Origin: Nostocoides sp. Soil756
GTDB taxonomy: Bacteria > Actinomycetota > Actinomycetes > Actinomycetales > Dermatophilaceae
NCBI RefSeq assembly: GCF_001428065.1
Contig: NZ_LMSE01000007.1
Location: 115,851 to 179,850 of the forward strand
DNA: 64,000 nt
Direction of reading: 5' to 3'
The notes under the pieces were generated by a model. That model was not told where the DNA came from. It searched no databases and was given only the letters and a program-made list of their open reading frames with translations. Position numbers and translations under genes: made by a program. Shown piece by piece: positions 35,621-44,101 of this stretch; position 1 is the first letter of the stretch, and the number at the start of each line of letters is the position of its first letter.

Positions 35621-37305
35621 CGGGTGCTCACCTGCGCCTCCTGGCCGGTGGGGAGGGTTCGTCGTCGTGGGAGGAGCTCGTCGTAGGCCGCGACCGAGGG
35701 CAGGGGTCGGGTGTCCGGTGGGAGGCCGGCGATGACGGCGTCCGGGTCGGTGAGGCGGCGCTGGGTCAGGCTGACAACCCGTTCCTCGCGCACGACGTGG
35801 TGAGCAGCGAGGTGACGGCCTCCGCTGGCTCCACCCTCGGTGCTCGATTTGCCGCCGGTGGTGGCGTGGCGGCGGGCCTCGACGGCGACGACGTCAGCCG
35901 AGACGGCACCCACGGTCAGGGCAGCCCGGATCCCTGCCACGACGTCCCGCTGGTTCATGCTGCGGTGGAGTAGAAGGACCTCGATCAGCTCGCGGGTGCC
36001 GTCGGCGTCGCCGTTGACCTTGCGGGCTTCGGCCCAGAACGCTTCGTGAGCCGGGGTGAACGTGCCCGCGGCGCGGGCTTGGGCCAGGGCCGTGGAGCCG
36101 GGAAGAGCGCCGGGCTTGGTGCGCAGGACCTCGAGGTAGTGGTCCAGGTCGAGGCGGTGCCCGGTGCGGGCGGCGACCCTGGGGTGGACCGCGACGACGG
36201 TGCGGGCGTCGAAGACCACGACCTGGGAAGCGCGCAGCGAGACCCGCACCCGGCGCCCGATCAGGTGCGCCGGGACGGAGTACTTCACCATCCGGACGGT
36301 GACCATCGAGGAGCGGTCCACCCGCGGGTGCAGCACCGTGCCCGGGTCGAAGCCTTCACTCGGCAACGGCGCGAGCAGGGGCCGTTCCCGCGCGAACGCG
36401 GCACCGACCGGCTCAGCCCGACCACTGATGACCCGCGCGTCGTCGACGGCCTCCCACTCCAGGATCTTCTCGTTGAGCTCGTCCAGGTCGGCCACCTCGG
36501 GCACCGGGGTGAGGTGGTTGCGGCGGAACCAGCCGACCGCCCCCTCGACCCCGCCCTTCTCGTGGGCGCCCTCGATCCCGGGTTGGCAGTAGAACGCGTC
36601 GAAGCCGTAGTGGGAGCGGAACAGCACCCACCGCTCGTTCTCCACCCTGGCCCGCCCCGGCCCGTGCACGACCTGGGAGACGGCGCCCTTGAGGTTGTCG
36701 TACTTGATGTGCCCGGTCGGGATCCCGCCGATCGCCTCGAACGCGGCGATGTGCCCTTCCAGGAACGCCTCCTGCGCCTGGGTCGGGTAGACCCGGTGGA
36801 TCGCCTTGCCGGAGTGGGCCAGCCAGAACACGAACAGGAAGCACTTCGTGCGCACCCCGCCGATCACGACCCAGACCTCGCCGAAGTCGACCTGCGCCTC
36901 CACCCCGGGCGCGTGGTCCTGGGCGATGAACACCTCGACCCGGCGGCCGGCCTCGAGGTCGACCTGCGCGCGGCGCAGCCGCACGTAGTCCCGCACCGTG
37001 GAGTACGACAACCCGGCCGCGTCGTGTTCTTGGACCAGTCGGGCCAGGATCCGGGTGGCGGTGTGCCGCTGCTTGCGCGGCGCGTCCAGGTCCGAGCGCA
37101 GCATCGCGTCGATCGCCGCCTTGTACGGCTCCAGCCGCGGCGATGACCGCACCGGCCGCTTCCGCGGCGGCGGCACCGATGACGCCAACGCCTGACGGAC
37201 CGTGCGCCGGTGCACACCATGCCGAGAAGCCAGCTCCCGGATCGAGAGCTCCTCGACCCGCGCGTCCCGGCGGATCGCAGCAAAGACGTCCACATGTGAT
37301 CCCAT
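35617..37305 (-). CDS. istA: IS21 family transposase IstA
   Basis: A 562-residue DDE transposase with an N-terminal helix-turn-helix (SIRELASRHGVHRRTVRQAL), a second DNA-binding region (YSTVRDYVRLRRAQVD), and a retroviral-integrase core: AQVDFGEVWV (first D), HIKYDNLKGAV (second D) and EKGGVEGAVGWFRR (E). The C-terminal beta-barrel contains VTVRMVKYSVPAHLIGRRV. ATG 37305. The frame has no interruption, so with istB it should be active. It sits at the right end, next to the triple terminal repeats, reading leftward. Confidence 0.95.
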   Translation of the reverse strand: MGSHVDVFAAIRRDARVEELSIRELASRHGVHRRTVRQALASSVPPPRKRPVRSSPRLEPYKAAIDAMLRSDLDAPRKQRHTATRILARLVQEHDAAGLSYSTVRDYVRLRRAQVDLEAGRRVEVFIAQDHAPGVEAQVDFGEVWVVIGGVRTKCFLFVFWLAHSGKAIHRVYPTQAQEAFLEGHIAAFEAIGGIPTGHIKYDNLKGAVSQVVHGPGRARVENERWVLFRSHYGFDAFYCQPGIEGAHEKGGVEGAVGWFRRNHLTPVPEVADLDELNEKILEWEAVDDARVISGRAEPVGAAFARERPLLAPLPSEGFDPGTVLHPRVDRSSMVTVRMVKYSVPAHLIGRRVRVSLRASQVVVFDARTVVAVHPRVAARTGHRLDLDHYLEVLRTKPGALPGSTALAQARAAGTFTPAHEAFWAEARKVNGDADGTRELIEVLLLHRSMNQRDVVAGIRAALTVGAVSADVVAVEARRHATTGGKSSTEGGASGGRHLAAHHVVREERVVSLTQRRLTDPDAVIAGLPPDTRPLPSVAAYDELLPRRRTLPTGQEAQVSTR

Positions 37306-37354
37306 CCCGACCCAACCCCTTACCGAGAACCAGTGGTGGAACTCAGGCTCAGGT

Positions 37355-37442
37355 GGGGCCAGATCAAACCGTCACAACCGCCCCGGCGCGTCGCCCGTGG
37401 GGCCAGATCAGACCGTCACGGTGGGGCCAAATCAACCTGTCA
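37355..37442 (-). repeat. right end of the IS21 element: three 20-base repeats
   Basis: Three copies of GGGGCCARATCARACCGTCA-type sequence stand at 37355-37374, 37399-37418 and 37423-37442. The outermost reads GGGGCCAAATCAACCTGTCA and is the terminus. Two matching inverted copies are at the left end (33269-33288, 33293-33312). They are probable IstA binding sites. Confidence 0.8.
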
Positions 37443-37452
37443 TAGTCACCGG

Positions 37453-38157
37453 TCAGGGCGTCGGGTCCACCTCATAGCGGTAGCCGTACCCCCGCAACGT
37501 CGTGATGCGGTCCCACCGCTCACCGGCATCCGCGAGCTTTCGACGCAAGTTGGCGACATGGACGTCGAGGGTCTTGGTGGAGCCGTGCCAGTGCTCGTCC
37601 CACACCTGATCCATCAACTGCTCCCTGCGCACCGCCTCACCCGCACTAGCCACCAGGACCGCCAGCAGCTCGTGCTCCTTCGGCCGCAGCACCAGCTGGG
37701 TCTCCCCGACCCACGAGCGGCGAGCCCGCAAATCCAACCGGACCGACCCGCAGCGCAGATCGTCACTACCGAGGGCCGGTTCACGCCGGCGGAGGTGGGC
37801 CCGCAGCCGGGCGAGCAGCTCGACCGGCCGGAACGGCTTGAGCACCACATCATCCGCTCCCCCGTCCAACGCCCGGACAGCGTCCAGCTCGTCTGTGCGC
37901 GCCGTCACGACCACGATCACGAGGTCGGGGTCGGACCGCAGCTCGACGCACAGGTCGAGTCCGTCAACGTCGGGGAGGCCGAGGTCAAGAAGCACCAGGT
38001 CGAAGTGTTCCTCGGCCGCCATCAGGCGCGCGCTGCCGCCGTCCTGGGCCCACCGCACCGAGTGACCGTCCCCCGCGAGCAGCCCCACCACGCCCGCACC
38101 GAGGCTGCGATCGTCCTCGACCACCAACACTGCCGAGCCGGCGATGGGATCAGGCAC
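37453..38157 (-). CDS. OmpR/PhoB family response regulator
   Basis: A 234-residue regulator. The receiver has VLVVEDDRSLGAGVVGLL (acidic pocket), LVLLDLGLPDVDGLDL (phosphoacceptor D near residue 55) and VVVTARTDELDAVRALDGGADDVVLKPF (T and K switch residues). The winged-helix domain runs from about residue 133 and ends with HVANLRRKLADAG and TTLRGYGYRYE. GTG at 38157. The stop is 11 bp from the IS21 terminus, so the gene escaped disruption. Its kinase is probably the one at 32011-33324. It may control the ABC operon. Confidence 0.9.
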   Translation of the reverse strand: MPDPIAGSAVLVVEDDRSLGAGVVGLLAGDGHSVRWAQDGGSARLMAAEEHFDLVLLDLGLPDVDGLDLCVELRSDPDLVIVVVTARTDELDAVRALDGGADDVVLKPFRPVELLARLRAHLRRREPALGSDDLRCGSVRLDLRARRSWVGETQLVLRPKEHELLAVLVASAGEAVRREQLMDQVWDEHWHGSTKTLDVHVANLRRKLADAGERWDRITTLRGYGYRYEVDPTP

Positions 38158-38879
38158 GGTGCATCCCGAAGCGACGGAGGATCATGCGTCGAGTGTGCAT
38201 CAGCACCAGGAGTGCCGAGGGACACGCCCCGAACGTCGCGCCCGATGCCGCCGCAGGACCACCGCGGTCCGGACGATCTGCTGCCGCGCGCTCCAGCCAC
38301 TGACCAGGACCGTCAACCGGAGATCGCTCACCCCCGACCGCCAGCACACCCTGTCCGAAGAGGGTGCGCACCGAACGGCCGTGTCGAGCGCCTTACTGCC
38401 CTGGCGGCCCTGGTGCGCTCGCCATGGTGCCCAGCCAGGTCGTCCAACGAGGTGAGGGGGCGACAGGGACTCTGTGCGCTCATCGTCATGCATCCCCGTG
38501 GGGGTCCGATCATGGGGGACGACGGGAACCACCCTGACCGTCCTGCACGGCATCGGACCCATCGACGCTTCGTCCGGCGACAACGTGCGCCACTGCCTCT
38601 TCCCCCACGGCAGGAAGCGCAAGGTGGACGTACCTGGCTGTCTGCCAGCGGCATACGCTCCGTCAAGTCAGTCCATTCTCGTCGCAGGCGGGCTTGACAG
38701 TCGCCAGAACCTCCGGAAGTGTTGACGCTCTCACGTCCCAGTACGCCCGGACACCAGCGTGCACCATCCGGCGTCGGAGAGAGCTCCGGTCATGCGTTAT
38801 GATGATCGCGCCGCGACAGGCCTGCCTCGGGTAAAACCGCAGGTCAGACCCGTCGCGGAGGCATGTGCAGCACCCCCTA
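38158..38879. other. 722-bp region without a recognisable gene
   Basis: Open frames here are short, cover one another on both strands and lack family-like sequence. TATGAT at 38798-38803 is a fair -10 box that could serve tRNA-Phe about 77 bp downstream; TTGACA (38694-38699) and TTGACG (38722-38727) occur further up without a matching -10. Because it lies between the response regulator and the attachment site, this could be debris of the island's original recombination genes. Confidence 0.4.
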
Positions 38880-38953
38880 GGCCAGGTAGCTCAGTTGGTA
38901 CGAGCGTCCGACTGAAAATCGGAAGGTCGGCGGTTCGACCCCGCCCCTGGCCA
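38880..38953 (+). tRNA. tRNA-Phe (anticodon GAA)
   Basis: A 74-base cloverleaf: acceptor GGCCAGG (38880-38886) with CCTGGCC (38946-38952), anticodon loop CTGAAAA, T loop GGTTCGACC, discriminator A at 38953. No encoded CCA. It is intact, and its first 35 bases form the right-hand repeat of the island. It belongs with the Glu-Asp unit now 12.7 kb to the left. Confidence 0.94.
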
Positions 38954-38960
38954 CACCCCC

Positions 38961-38997
38961 GAAGCCGCAGCTCAGAGCCCCGCTGACCTGCGGCTTC
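38961..38997 (+). terminator. terminator of tRNA-Phe
   Basis: GAAGCCGCAG (38961-38970) pairs perfectly with CTGCGGCTTC (38988-38997), followed by TTCCTTT. It stands eight bases after the tRNA. Confidence 0.8.
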
Positions 38998-39205
38998 TTC
39001 CTTTCCCCGCGCCGTAGGAGCCGGGTTCGACGAACCACGGCTGACCGCCCCCTGGCCCGGACTGTCCAAGAGACGTTGCACGAGATGTTGCACGAATCAA
39101 CGTCGAGGGCTCGCGATGTGGGCGCCGTGTCGGCACGTTGAGGAAGTCCGCCCGCTCCAGGGGCGACCGGGCGGCGTGGGCTGTCACGGTTCGATGGTTC
39201 TGCGC

Positions 39206-40537
39206 TCACGCGGAGCGGTCGAGCCGTGCCCTGACGCGGTCGAGGGCTGGTGACGGGGGCAACTGGTTGGTCAAGGGGTTCATCGCCTCGAGGTCGTCCA
39301 CGAGCCGCTGACGATGGTGGGCCGCCGCCACGGCGAGCATCATCTCGTACGTCTCGAAGACTCGGAGGGCTTGTTGGTGCTGGTGCGACTCATGCGCCAC
39401 GACCATGGCGGAGTAGACCGCATCGAGGACGGTGTCAACGTCGTCGTCGCGGTACACGACCGGGTGCGGCGCCCTCCCCGTGCGGTCGCCCTCGCGCAGC
39501 CACCGGGCTGCGAGGTCGCTCAGTGCGTGAAGGGACTGCGCGGCGATGGCGGGGTTCTGCTTGGACGTCGATCCGCTGGTCCATCCGATGTTGCTCAGGT
39601 CGCGGATGGCTGTACTCGCGTCGAGGTCGATGTCCGGAGTACGGCTGATCGGGAGCGCGATGGCGACCTCGCGACGCACCGCTTCGGCCGCGCCAGAGTC
39701 AGGGTGTCGGATGCTCGCGAGTGGCTCTCCGGCGACAACCGCGGCGCCCACGGTGACGTGTAGCTCCACTTCGGCGTCCGGGTGGTCGCCGATCGCGGCC
39801 ACCACCCGCTCGAGGTCAACCGACTCGAGGAACCCGTACGTGGGACAGCTGACCGAGGCAGTCACGGGCGCAGCCGACCGACTGCAGCGTCGGGTGGCGG
39901 TGACGAGACGCCGCTCCTGGTTGTGCGCGGCCACCGCGCGGTCGTGCAGCTGCCGGACCACGTTGTCAGGGCGCATCTGGTCGATCGTCGAGTACACCAG
40001 CAGCAGCAGGCAGGCCAGGGCCACCACGGTCAGCACCGTGGCGATGAAGGCGCCGATGACAGGAGGGGTCTTCTTCTGGACAGCGGCCAGGACGATGTAG
40101 GAGTAGAGGGCCAGACCGACGAAGAGGCCGAGGTAGAGCTGGTTGGTGCGCCGGCGGACGAACTGGTCGAAGACCACTGGAGACAGCGTCGACGCCGTTT
40201 GCTGCACTGCCAGGAGCAGGACGGAGAAGGTGATGGACGTGACTGTGACCAAGCCAGTGGCCACAGCGCTCAGCGTCCCGCTGGCGCTGTCCTTTCCGAT
40301 GAAGTGGCCGAGCGTTTCGCGCAGCCCCTCGGCTGCCGGTCCGTGTGACTGGTCCCCCATGATGGAAACTGCGGCCAAGGCCACCATGACCACGACCATC
40401 AGGACGGGGACTGCCACGAACTCGCGCAGGGCGCGAGGCACCCGCAGTCGGAGGGGGATCTGCGCGCTCGCCGGTGAGCTCGGGGGGCCTTCAGGTGGAG
40501 CGTCCGACGAGGGGCCGGTCTCACGAGGACGGTTCAC
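39206..40537 (-). CDS. DUF2254 family membrane protein
   Basis: A 443-residue protein with four N-terminal membrane helices within residues 40-190 (VAVPVLMVVVMVALAAVSIM; SITFSVLLLAVQQTAS; LYLGLFVGLALYSYIVLAAV; VLTVVALACLLLLVYST) and a large cytoplasmic C-terminal half. The stretch STLSPVVFDQFVRRRTNQL after helix two is typical of DUF2254 (uncharacterised, predicted membrane protein). GTG at 40537 starts it, 38 bp from the divergent channel gene. Function unknown; pairing with an ion channel hints at membrane physiology. Confidence 0.85.
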   Translation of the reverse strand: MNRPRETGPSSDAPPEGPPSSPASAQIPLRLRVPRALREFVAVPVLMVVVMVALAAVSIMGDQSHGPAAEGLRETLGHFIGKDSASGTLSAVATGLVTVTSITFSVLLLAVQQTASTLSPVVFDQFVRRRTNQLYLGLFVGLALYSYIVLAAVQKKTPPVIGAFIATVLTVVALACLLLLVYSTIDQMRPDNVVRQLHDRAVAAHNQERRLVTATRRCSRSAAPVTASVSCPTYGFLESVDLERVVAAIGDHPDAEVELHVTVGAAVVAGEPLASIRHPDSGAAEAVRREVAIALPISRTPDIDLDASTAIRDLSNIGWTSGSTSKQNPAIAAQSLHALSDLAARWLREGDRTGRAPHPVVYRDDDVDTVLDAVYSAMVVAHESHQHQQALRVFETYEMMLAVAAAHHRQRLVDDLEAMNPLTNQLPPSPALDRVRARLDRSA

Positions 40538-40575
40538 ATGGCCTCCGTTTCCTCCGGGGTGGGTACTGCGCCTGG

Positions 40576-41700
40576 ATGCCGTCGCATGGGCGACGACCGT
40601 TGTTCGCTTACCCGGGGCAGGTGGCGGGTAAGCAGCACTGCGTGGTCGCGTTCCTCTTGGTGGTCGTCGGTGCAGGGCTGGTGGCGTTGGCTCTTGCAGA
40701 CGTCTTCTACACCGTGCTGTTTCCTGGCAGCGGTCGCGGCCCAGTGCGGCGGGTGCTGAGCCGCGCTGTGCTCAGGGCCTTTCGCCTCACCCGCCACATG
40801 GGACGTTCACGGGCGCAGCGGGCCATGGCGTACTGCGGCCCTGTTCATGTCGCGGCCACCCTGGGGGTGTGGTTCGTTCTGCTGCTGACCGGCTGGGCGG
40901 CCATCTACCGGCCTGCCCTCGGCAGCGGAGTCGTTGCCGCCACAGGGACGACCCAGCGCACGTGGGCGACAGCGCTGTACTACAGCGGATACACGCTCAC
41001 CACATTGGGTCTCGGCGACATCGTCGCGGTGACCCCGGCGTACCGGGCCGTGACTGTGGTGGAAGCGGCGACCGGTTTCATCAGCTTCACCCTGGTCATT
41101 TCGTACTTCGTGTCGGTGTACACGACTCTGACCGCCCGCAACGCCTTCGCTCTCGCCTTGCACCAGCGCAGTGGCGGCACCGGCCGCGGTGTGGATGTTG
41201 TCCGTGCCCTGGTGCTCGAAGGACCAACTGCTGCAAGCCTGCACTTGGCGGAGGTCGCGGGCGAACTGCGCCGGCTGGTGCAGACCGACGCCTCCTACCC
41301 TGTTCTGCGGTCCTTCCACTACCGCCGCGACTACGACGCGCTGCCACAGATTCTGCAGACGTGCTGGGAGACCGTGACGCTCCTGCAGACAACGGTCGCC
41401 CCAGACGCGGCACGCCCGGAGCTGCACGGCAGCAGCGTCAGCGAGATGGCCGCCTGCGCCGAGCAGATGTGCGCCCGTATCGCGGGCGCCCCCCCTTCCG
41501 ACACAGCAGCACCCACGTCGGACCATGACGCCTGGATGGCCCAGCACGCGAGCATGGCCGCCGACCTGGCCGCCGCCGGTTCCCCTGTCCGCAGCAACGC
41601 GGCCGCCGCCTACGTGGCAGCCAGAGAGGTTTGGAGCCCGGCGCTGGACGCGCTCGCGCATGACCTGCTGTACCAGTGGCCGCGCCCGGGTGAGCACTGA
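40576..41700 (+). CDS. two-helix potassium channel family protein
   Basis: A protein of about 374 residues. After an N-terminal helix (VVAFLLVVVGAGLVALALAD) and a second membrane segment (WFVLLLTGWAAIYRP), the pore helix and selectivity filter read YYSGYTLTTLGLGDIVAVTP, matching TxxTxGxGD of K+ channels (GLGD variant). A final helix (AATGFISFTLVISYFVSVYT) is followed by a 200-residue cytoplasmic part without a recognisable RCK domain. ATG 40576 is used; GTG 40621 would give a shorter N-terminus. The cytoplasmic part might gate the channel. Confidence 0.85.
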   Translation: MPSHGRRPLFAYPGQVAGKQHCVVAFLLVVVGAGLVALALADVFYTVLFPGSGRGPVRRVLSRAVLRAFRLTRHMGRSRAQRAMAYCGPVHVAATLGVWFVLLLTGWAAIYRPALGSGVVAATGTTQRTWATALYYSGYTLTTLGLGDIVAVTPAYRAVTVVEAATGFISFTLVISYFVSVYTTLTARNAFALALHQRSGGTGRGVDVVRALVLEGPTAASLHLAEVAGELRRLVQTDASYPVLRSFHYRRDYDALPQILQTCWETVTLLQTTVAPDAARPELHGSSVSEMAACAEQMCARIAGAPPSDTAAPTSDHDAWMAQHASMAADLAAAGSPVRSNAAAAYVAAREVWSPALDALAHDLLYQWPRPGEH

Positions 41701-41777
41701 CCGGCCGGCATCGGGGACCACCACTCAGCCAGCGCCCCGAGCCGCCGGCTGCCGGAGGGCAGCCGGCGGCCGGCGGG

Positions 41778-42480
41778 TCAGCGACGTCGGGCGACGTCGA
41801 CGAACACCGGGTTGGAGTAGCACCACAGGTCGTCCCACGGCGACTCGAGGCGGGCGGCAGCACATCCGGACCTCGACGTCGTTGTTGCGACCGCGCTTGA
41901 CGGTGACGGTCTCGCCGACGGTGGCGGGGCGCCCCGCGTGCGAGACCGAGACGTCCAGGCTGGTGACGAGGTCGCCGGTGGCGACGAAGATCCGGCCGGT
42001 GCGCAGACCGTCCATCACGTCGGCGTAGTCCTGGCGCGCGCTGACGTAGGTCTTGGAGTACTCCCCCGACCCGAAGTCAAAGCCGCCCCGCGTCAGGTGT
42101 ACGTGGGAGTCCGAGGTCGCGGTGATCCGGCACTTGCTGCCCTCGCCGAGCGGGGAGTCCCACAGGCCGCCGACGACCGCGGTCATCTGGTCGTCCCGCC
42201 GTGCGTGGAGTAGTTGCCGGGTCGAGCTCGGCGTAGCGCGACTCGAGTTCGTAGAGGAGCTGGGCCTCGTCGTCGCGCCGCGGGATCATCAGCATGTGGT
42301 GGTCCATCTGGGGCGCGGCGAACTCCACGCCCCAGAACTGCAGGATCTCCGGCACCAGCCGTCGCGACCGCAGGTCGGGGTAGGCGAGTTCGAGGTTGAC
42401 CTTGGAGTGCGTCGGGGCGCGTTGGCCGGTGCACATGAGATCCACCCCGCCGCCGGCGTGGACGCCCCGATGCCCTGGCT
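41778..42480 (-). pseudogene. PHP-type metallophosphoesterase, broken
   Basis: Three reading frames add up to one protein's C-terminal part. The first is GVDLMCTGQRAPTHSKVNLE through FWGVEFAAPQMDHHMLMIPR to ESRYAELDPATTP (about 42480-42230). The second is GLWDSPLGEGSKCRITATSD, then HVHLTRGGFDFGSGEYSKTY up to TVGETVTVKRGRNNDVEV (to about 41870). The third is ARLESPWDDLWCYSNPVFVD with a stop at 41778. At least two frameshifts and the missing N-terminal metal-binding histidines make it non-functional. The ATSDSHVH motif suggests a PHP-fold phosphoesterase. Confidence 0.65.
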
Positions 42481-42539
42481 GCAACGACGAGGGCTGATCT
42501 GACGGCGAACCGGCTCTCGGCCGCCCCGCGACGGAGGCG

Positions 42540-43439
42540 TCACCAGTCCGCTCCTTGGCACCGCTGGTCACTGGTCTCGACCTGCAGGGTCGCGTGGGCG
42601 ATACCGTAACCCTCTCGCAGGATGCGGGATGCGTCGTCGAGCACTCGGTCCGCGTCGCCGGTCGCCACGAGGTGCGCAGTGGCGACGTCCATGCCCGAGG
42701 TGAGCGTCCACACGTGGAGGTCATGGACGTCGGTCACCCCGGTGACGCCCTCCAAGGCCCCGAGCACGGCGCGGGGCTCGACGTCCGCAGGGGCGTGCTG
42801 ACCCAGGACCACGAGGACCTCGCGGCCGAGGCGCGCCGCGCGCACCAGGACGAACGCACCGATGGCGAGGGCGATGACGCTGTCCCAGAGCGCCGAGCCC
42901 GTCGTGGCCACGAGGACCGCGGCCACGATGACCCCGGCCGACCCCACGGTGTCCGCGACGACCTCGAGGTAGGCACCCTTCACGTTCAGGCTCTCGCCGG
43001 CACCGCCACGCAGCAGCAGCAGCCCGATGACGTTGATGACGAGGCCGAGACCGCCGACGACGAACATGGCCGTGGACCCGACCTCGGCGGTCGAGCCGAT
43101 ACGCCCGATCGCCTCGACGACGATGTAGACCGAGACGCCGACCATCACCAGGACGGCGAACGCGGAGGCGAAGACCTCGGCCCGGTAGGAGCCGAAGGTC
43201 CGGCGCCCGGTGGTGTCGGTGCGGGTGGCGATGCGGGTGGCCACGAGAGCCGCACCCAGCGTCACGACATCCGCCGCCATGTGCCCCGCGTCGGACAGGA
43301 GGGCGAGGGACTGGGACAGCAGCCCGGCGGCGAGCTCGACCCCGAAGAACGCCGCGACGAGGCCGAAGGTGACCGCCAGCCGCCAGCGGTGCTTGCCACC
43401 GGCGTGTCCGGCCGCGCCGTGGGAGTGGCCGCCGCTCAT
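42540..43439 (-). CDS. cation diffusion facilitator (CDF) metal exporter
   Basis: A 299-residue transporter that would export Zn2+, Cd2+ or a related divalent ion in exchange for protons. A His-rich start (GGHSHGAAGHAGGKH) precedes six helices; SLALLSDAGHMAADVVTLGA (helix 2) and LEVVADTVGSAGVIVAAVL (helix 5) hold the metal-binding Asp/His residues. The cytoplasmic C-terminal domain includes VHDLHVWTLTSGMDVATAHL, the usual dimer/metal site. ATG 43439 overlaps the regulator's stop (ATGA), so it is controlled with the CadC-like sensor. Confidence 0.92.
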   Translation of the reverse strand: MSGGHSHGAAGHAGGKHRWRLAVTFGLVAAFFGVELAAGLLSQSLALLSDAGHMAADVVTLGAALVATRIATRTDTTGRRTFGSYRAEVFASAFAVLVMVGVSVYIVVEAIGRIGSTAEVGSTAMFVVGGLGLVINVIGLLLLRGGAGESLNVKGAYLEVVADTVGSAGVIVAAVLVATTGSALWDSVIALAIGAFVLVRAARLGREVLVVLGQHAPADVEPRAVLGALEGVTGVTDVHDLHVWTLTSGMDVATAHLVATGDADRVLDDASRILREGYGIAHATLQVETSDQRCQGADW

Positions 43440-43834
43440 CGGGTCGATGCCCCGGACGTGCGGGGCCCGGTGTGGACGACGTGCTCGCGGGTGACGTCCA
43501 GGAGCATCCGGACGTGCCCGTCGGAGAGGCGGTAGTACACGTTGCGACCGTCGCGCCGCCCGGTGACGACGCCGGACGCGCGCAGCATCCGCAGCGCCTG
43601 GCTCACCGTCGACTCCGCCGTGGAGGTCGCGGCCGCCAGGTCGCAGACGCACAGCTCTCCGGCCTCGAGGAGCGCGTACAGCAACCGGGCGCGAGTGGGG
43701 TCGCCCAGCAGCTTGAACACCTGGGTCACGACCGCCAGCTCGTCGGCTCCCGGGGCACTGGACCTGACCAGGGCGACCTTCTCGGGATGGACGCAGTCGA
43801 CGGTGCACCCGTCGAGTCCCACGACCTCACTCAT
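43436..43834 (-). CDS. ArsR/SmtB family metal sensor, CadC-like
   Basis: A 132-residue winged-helix repressor. Two metal sites are visible. The first is a four-cysteine site with C10 and C14 near the N-terminus (DGCTVDC) plus C62 and C64 in helix 3 (ELCVCDLAA), as in CadC for Cd/Pb. The second matches DxHx10HxxH (from DGHVRML to REHVVH), the helix-5 Zn site of SmtB/CzrA. The DNA-binding helix is STAESTVSQALRMLRASGVV. ATG 43834 (MSEVVGLDG) fits the family; the longer frame to 43897 is less likely. It would derepress the CDF exporter on metal binding. Confidence 0.92.
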   Translation of the reverse strand: MSEVVGLDGCTVDCVHPEKVALVRSSAPGADELAVVTQVFKLLGDPTRARLLYALLEAGELCVCDLAAATSTAESTVSQALRMLRASGVVTGRRDGRNVYYRLSDGHVRMLLDVTREHVVHTGPRTSGASTR

Positions 43835-44101
43835 CGACCCTCCACGTCTGAACAACCGGTCAGGTATGACGGTCGTCGCTTCGACGGTTGCTGTCAAACC
43901 GCCCCGCGGTTCCCGGTGCTCCCGGCCTGGCGGGTGACCGCGGCCGTCCCGCCCGGAGGAGCCGTCCCGCCCGGGCGGGGCCGACGCCTTCCTGAGCAGG
44001 ATGCAGCTCGGCCTGCGGACCGCTACCGTGGTCGGAGTCGGGGTCGTGACCAGGGTCCCCCCTGATGCGCGAAGGGGGTGCGACGCGAGACCGTGGGGGC
44101 C

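Larger units (their letters stand above)
33269..37442 (-). mobile_element. IS21-family element carrying two passenger genes
   Basis: The terminal repeats are TGTCAAGTTCATCTGGCCCC (33269-33288) on the left and its counterpart ending in CCTGTCA (37423-37442) on the right, which differ at five positions in 20. Extra internal copies occur at 33293-33312 on the left and at 37355-37374 and 37399-37418 on the right; multiple end repeats are typical of IS21. istA and istB are at the right. Beyond them, still inside the repeats, are a metzincin and a lipoprotein gene. The length of 4174 bp exceeds the usual 2-2.5 kb. No target-site duplication is evident, which suggests later rearrangement. Confidence 0.75.
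26180..38914. mobile_element. genomic island inserted in tRNA-Phe (about 12.7 kb)
   Basis: The island is bounded by a 35-base tRNA-Phe 5' segment repeated at 26180-26214 and 38880-38914, which differ at one base in the acceptor stem (A versus G). The left copy stops inside the anticodon stem; the right copy continues as a full tRNA. The Glu-Asp-Phe order normal for this clade is restored if the segment is removed. Contents: an IS630 copy, an ABC transporter operon, a two-component system and an IS21-type element. No integrase is recognisable, so the island may have lost its own or moved by another route. A tRNA duplication followed by decay is the main alternative. Confidence 0.7.

Noticed and set aside
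38158..38879. Possible small genes between the response regulator and tRNA-Phe
   Set aside because: Frames of 70 to 110 codons overlap on both strands, none has family-like sequence or a good start site.
38877..39209. Minus-strand frame over tRNA-Phe that might be an integrase end
   Set aside because: Its end is a translation of the tRNA, and there are no tyrosine- or serine-recombinase residues.
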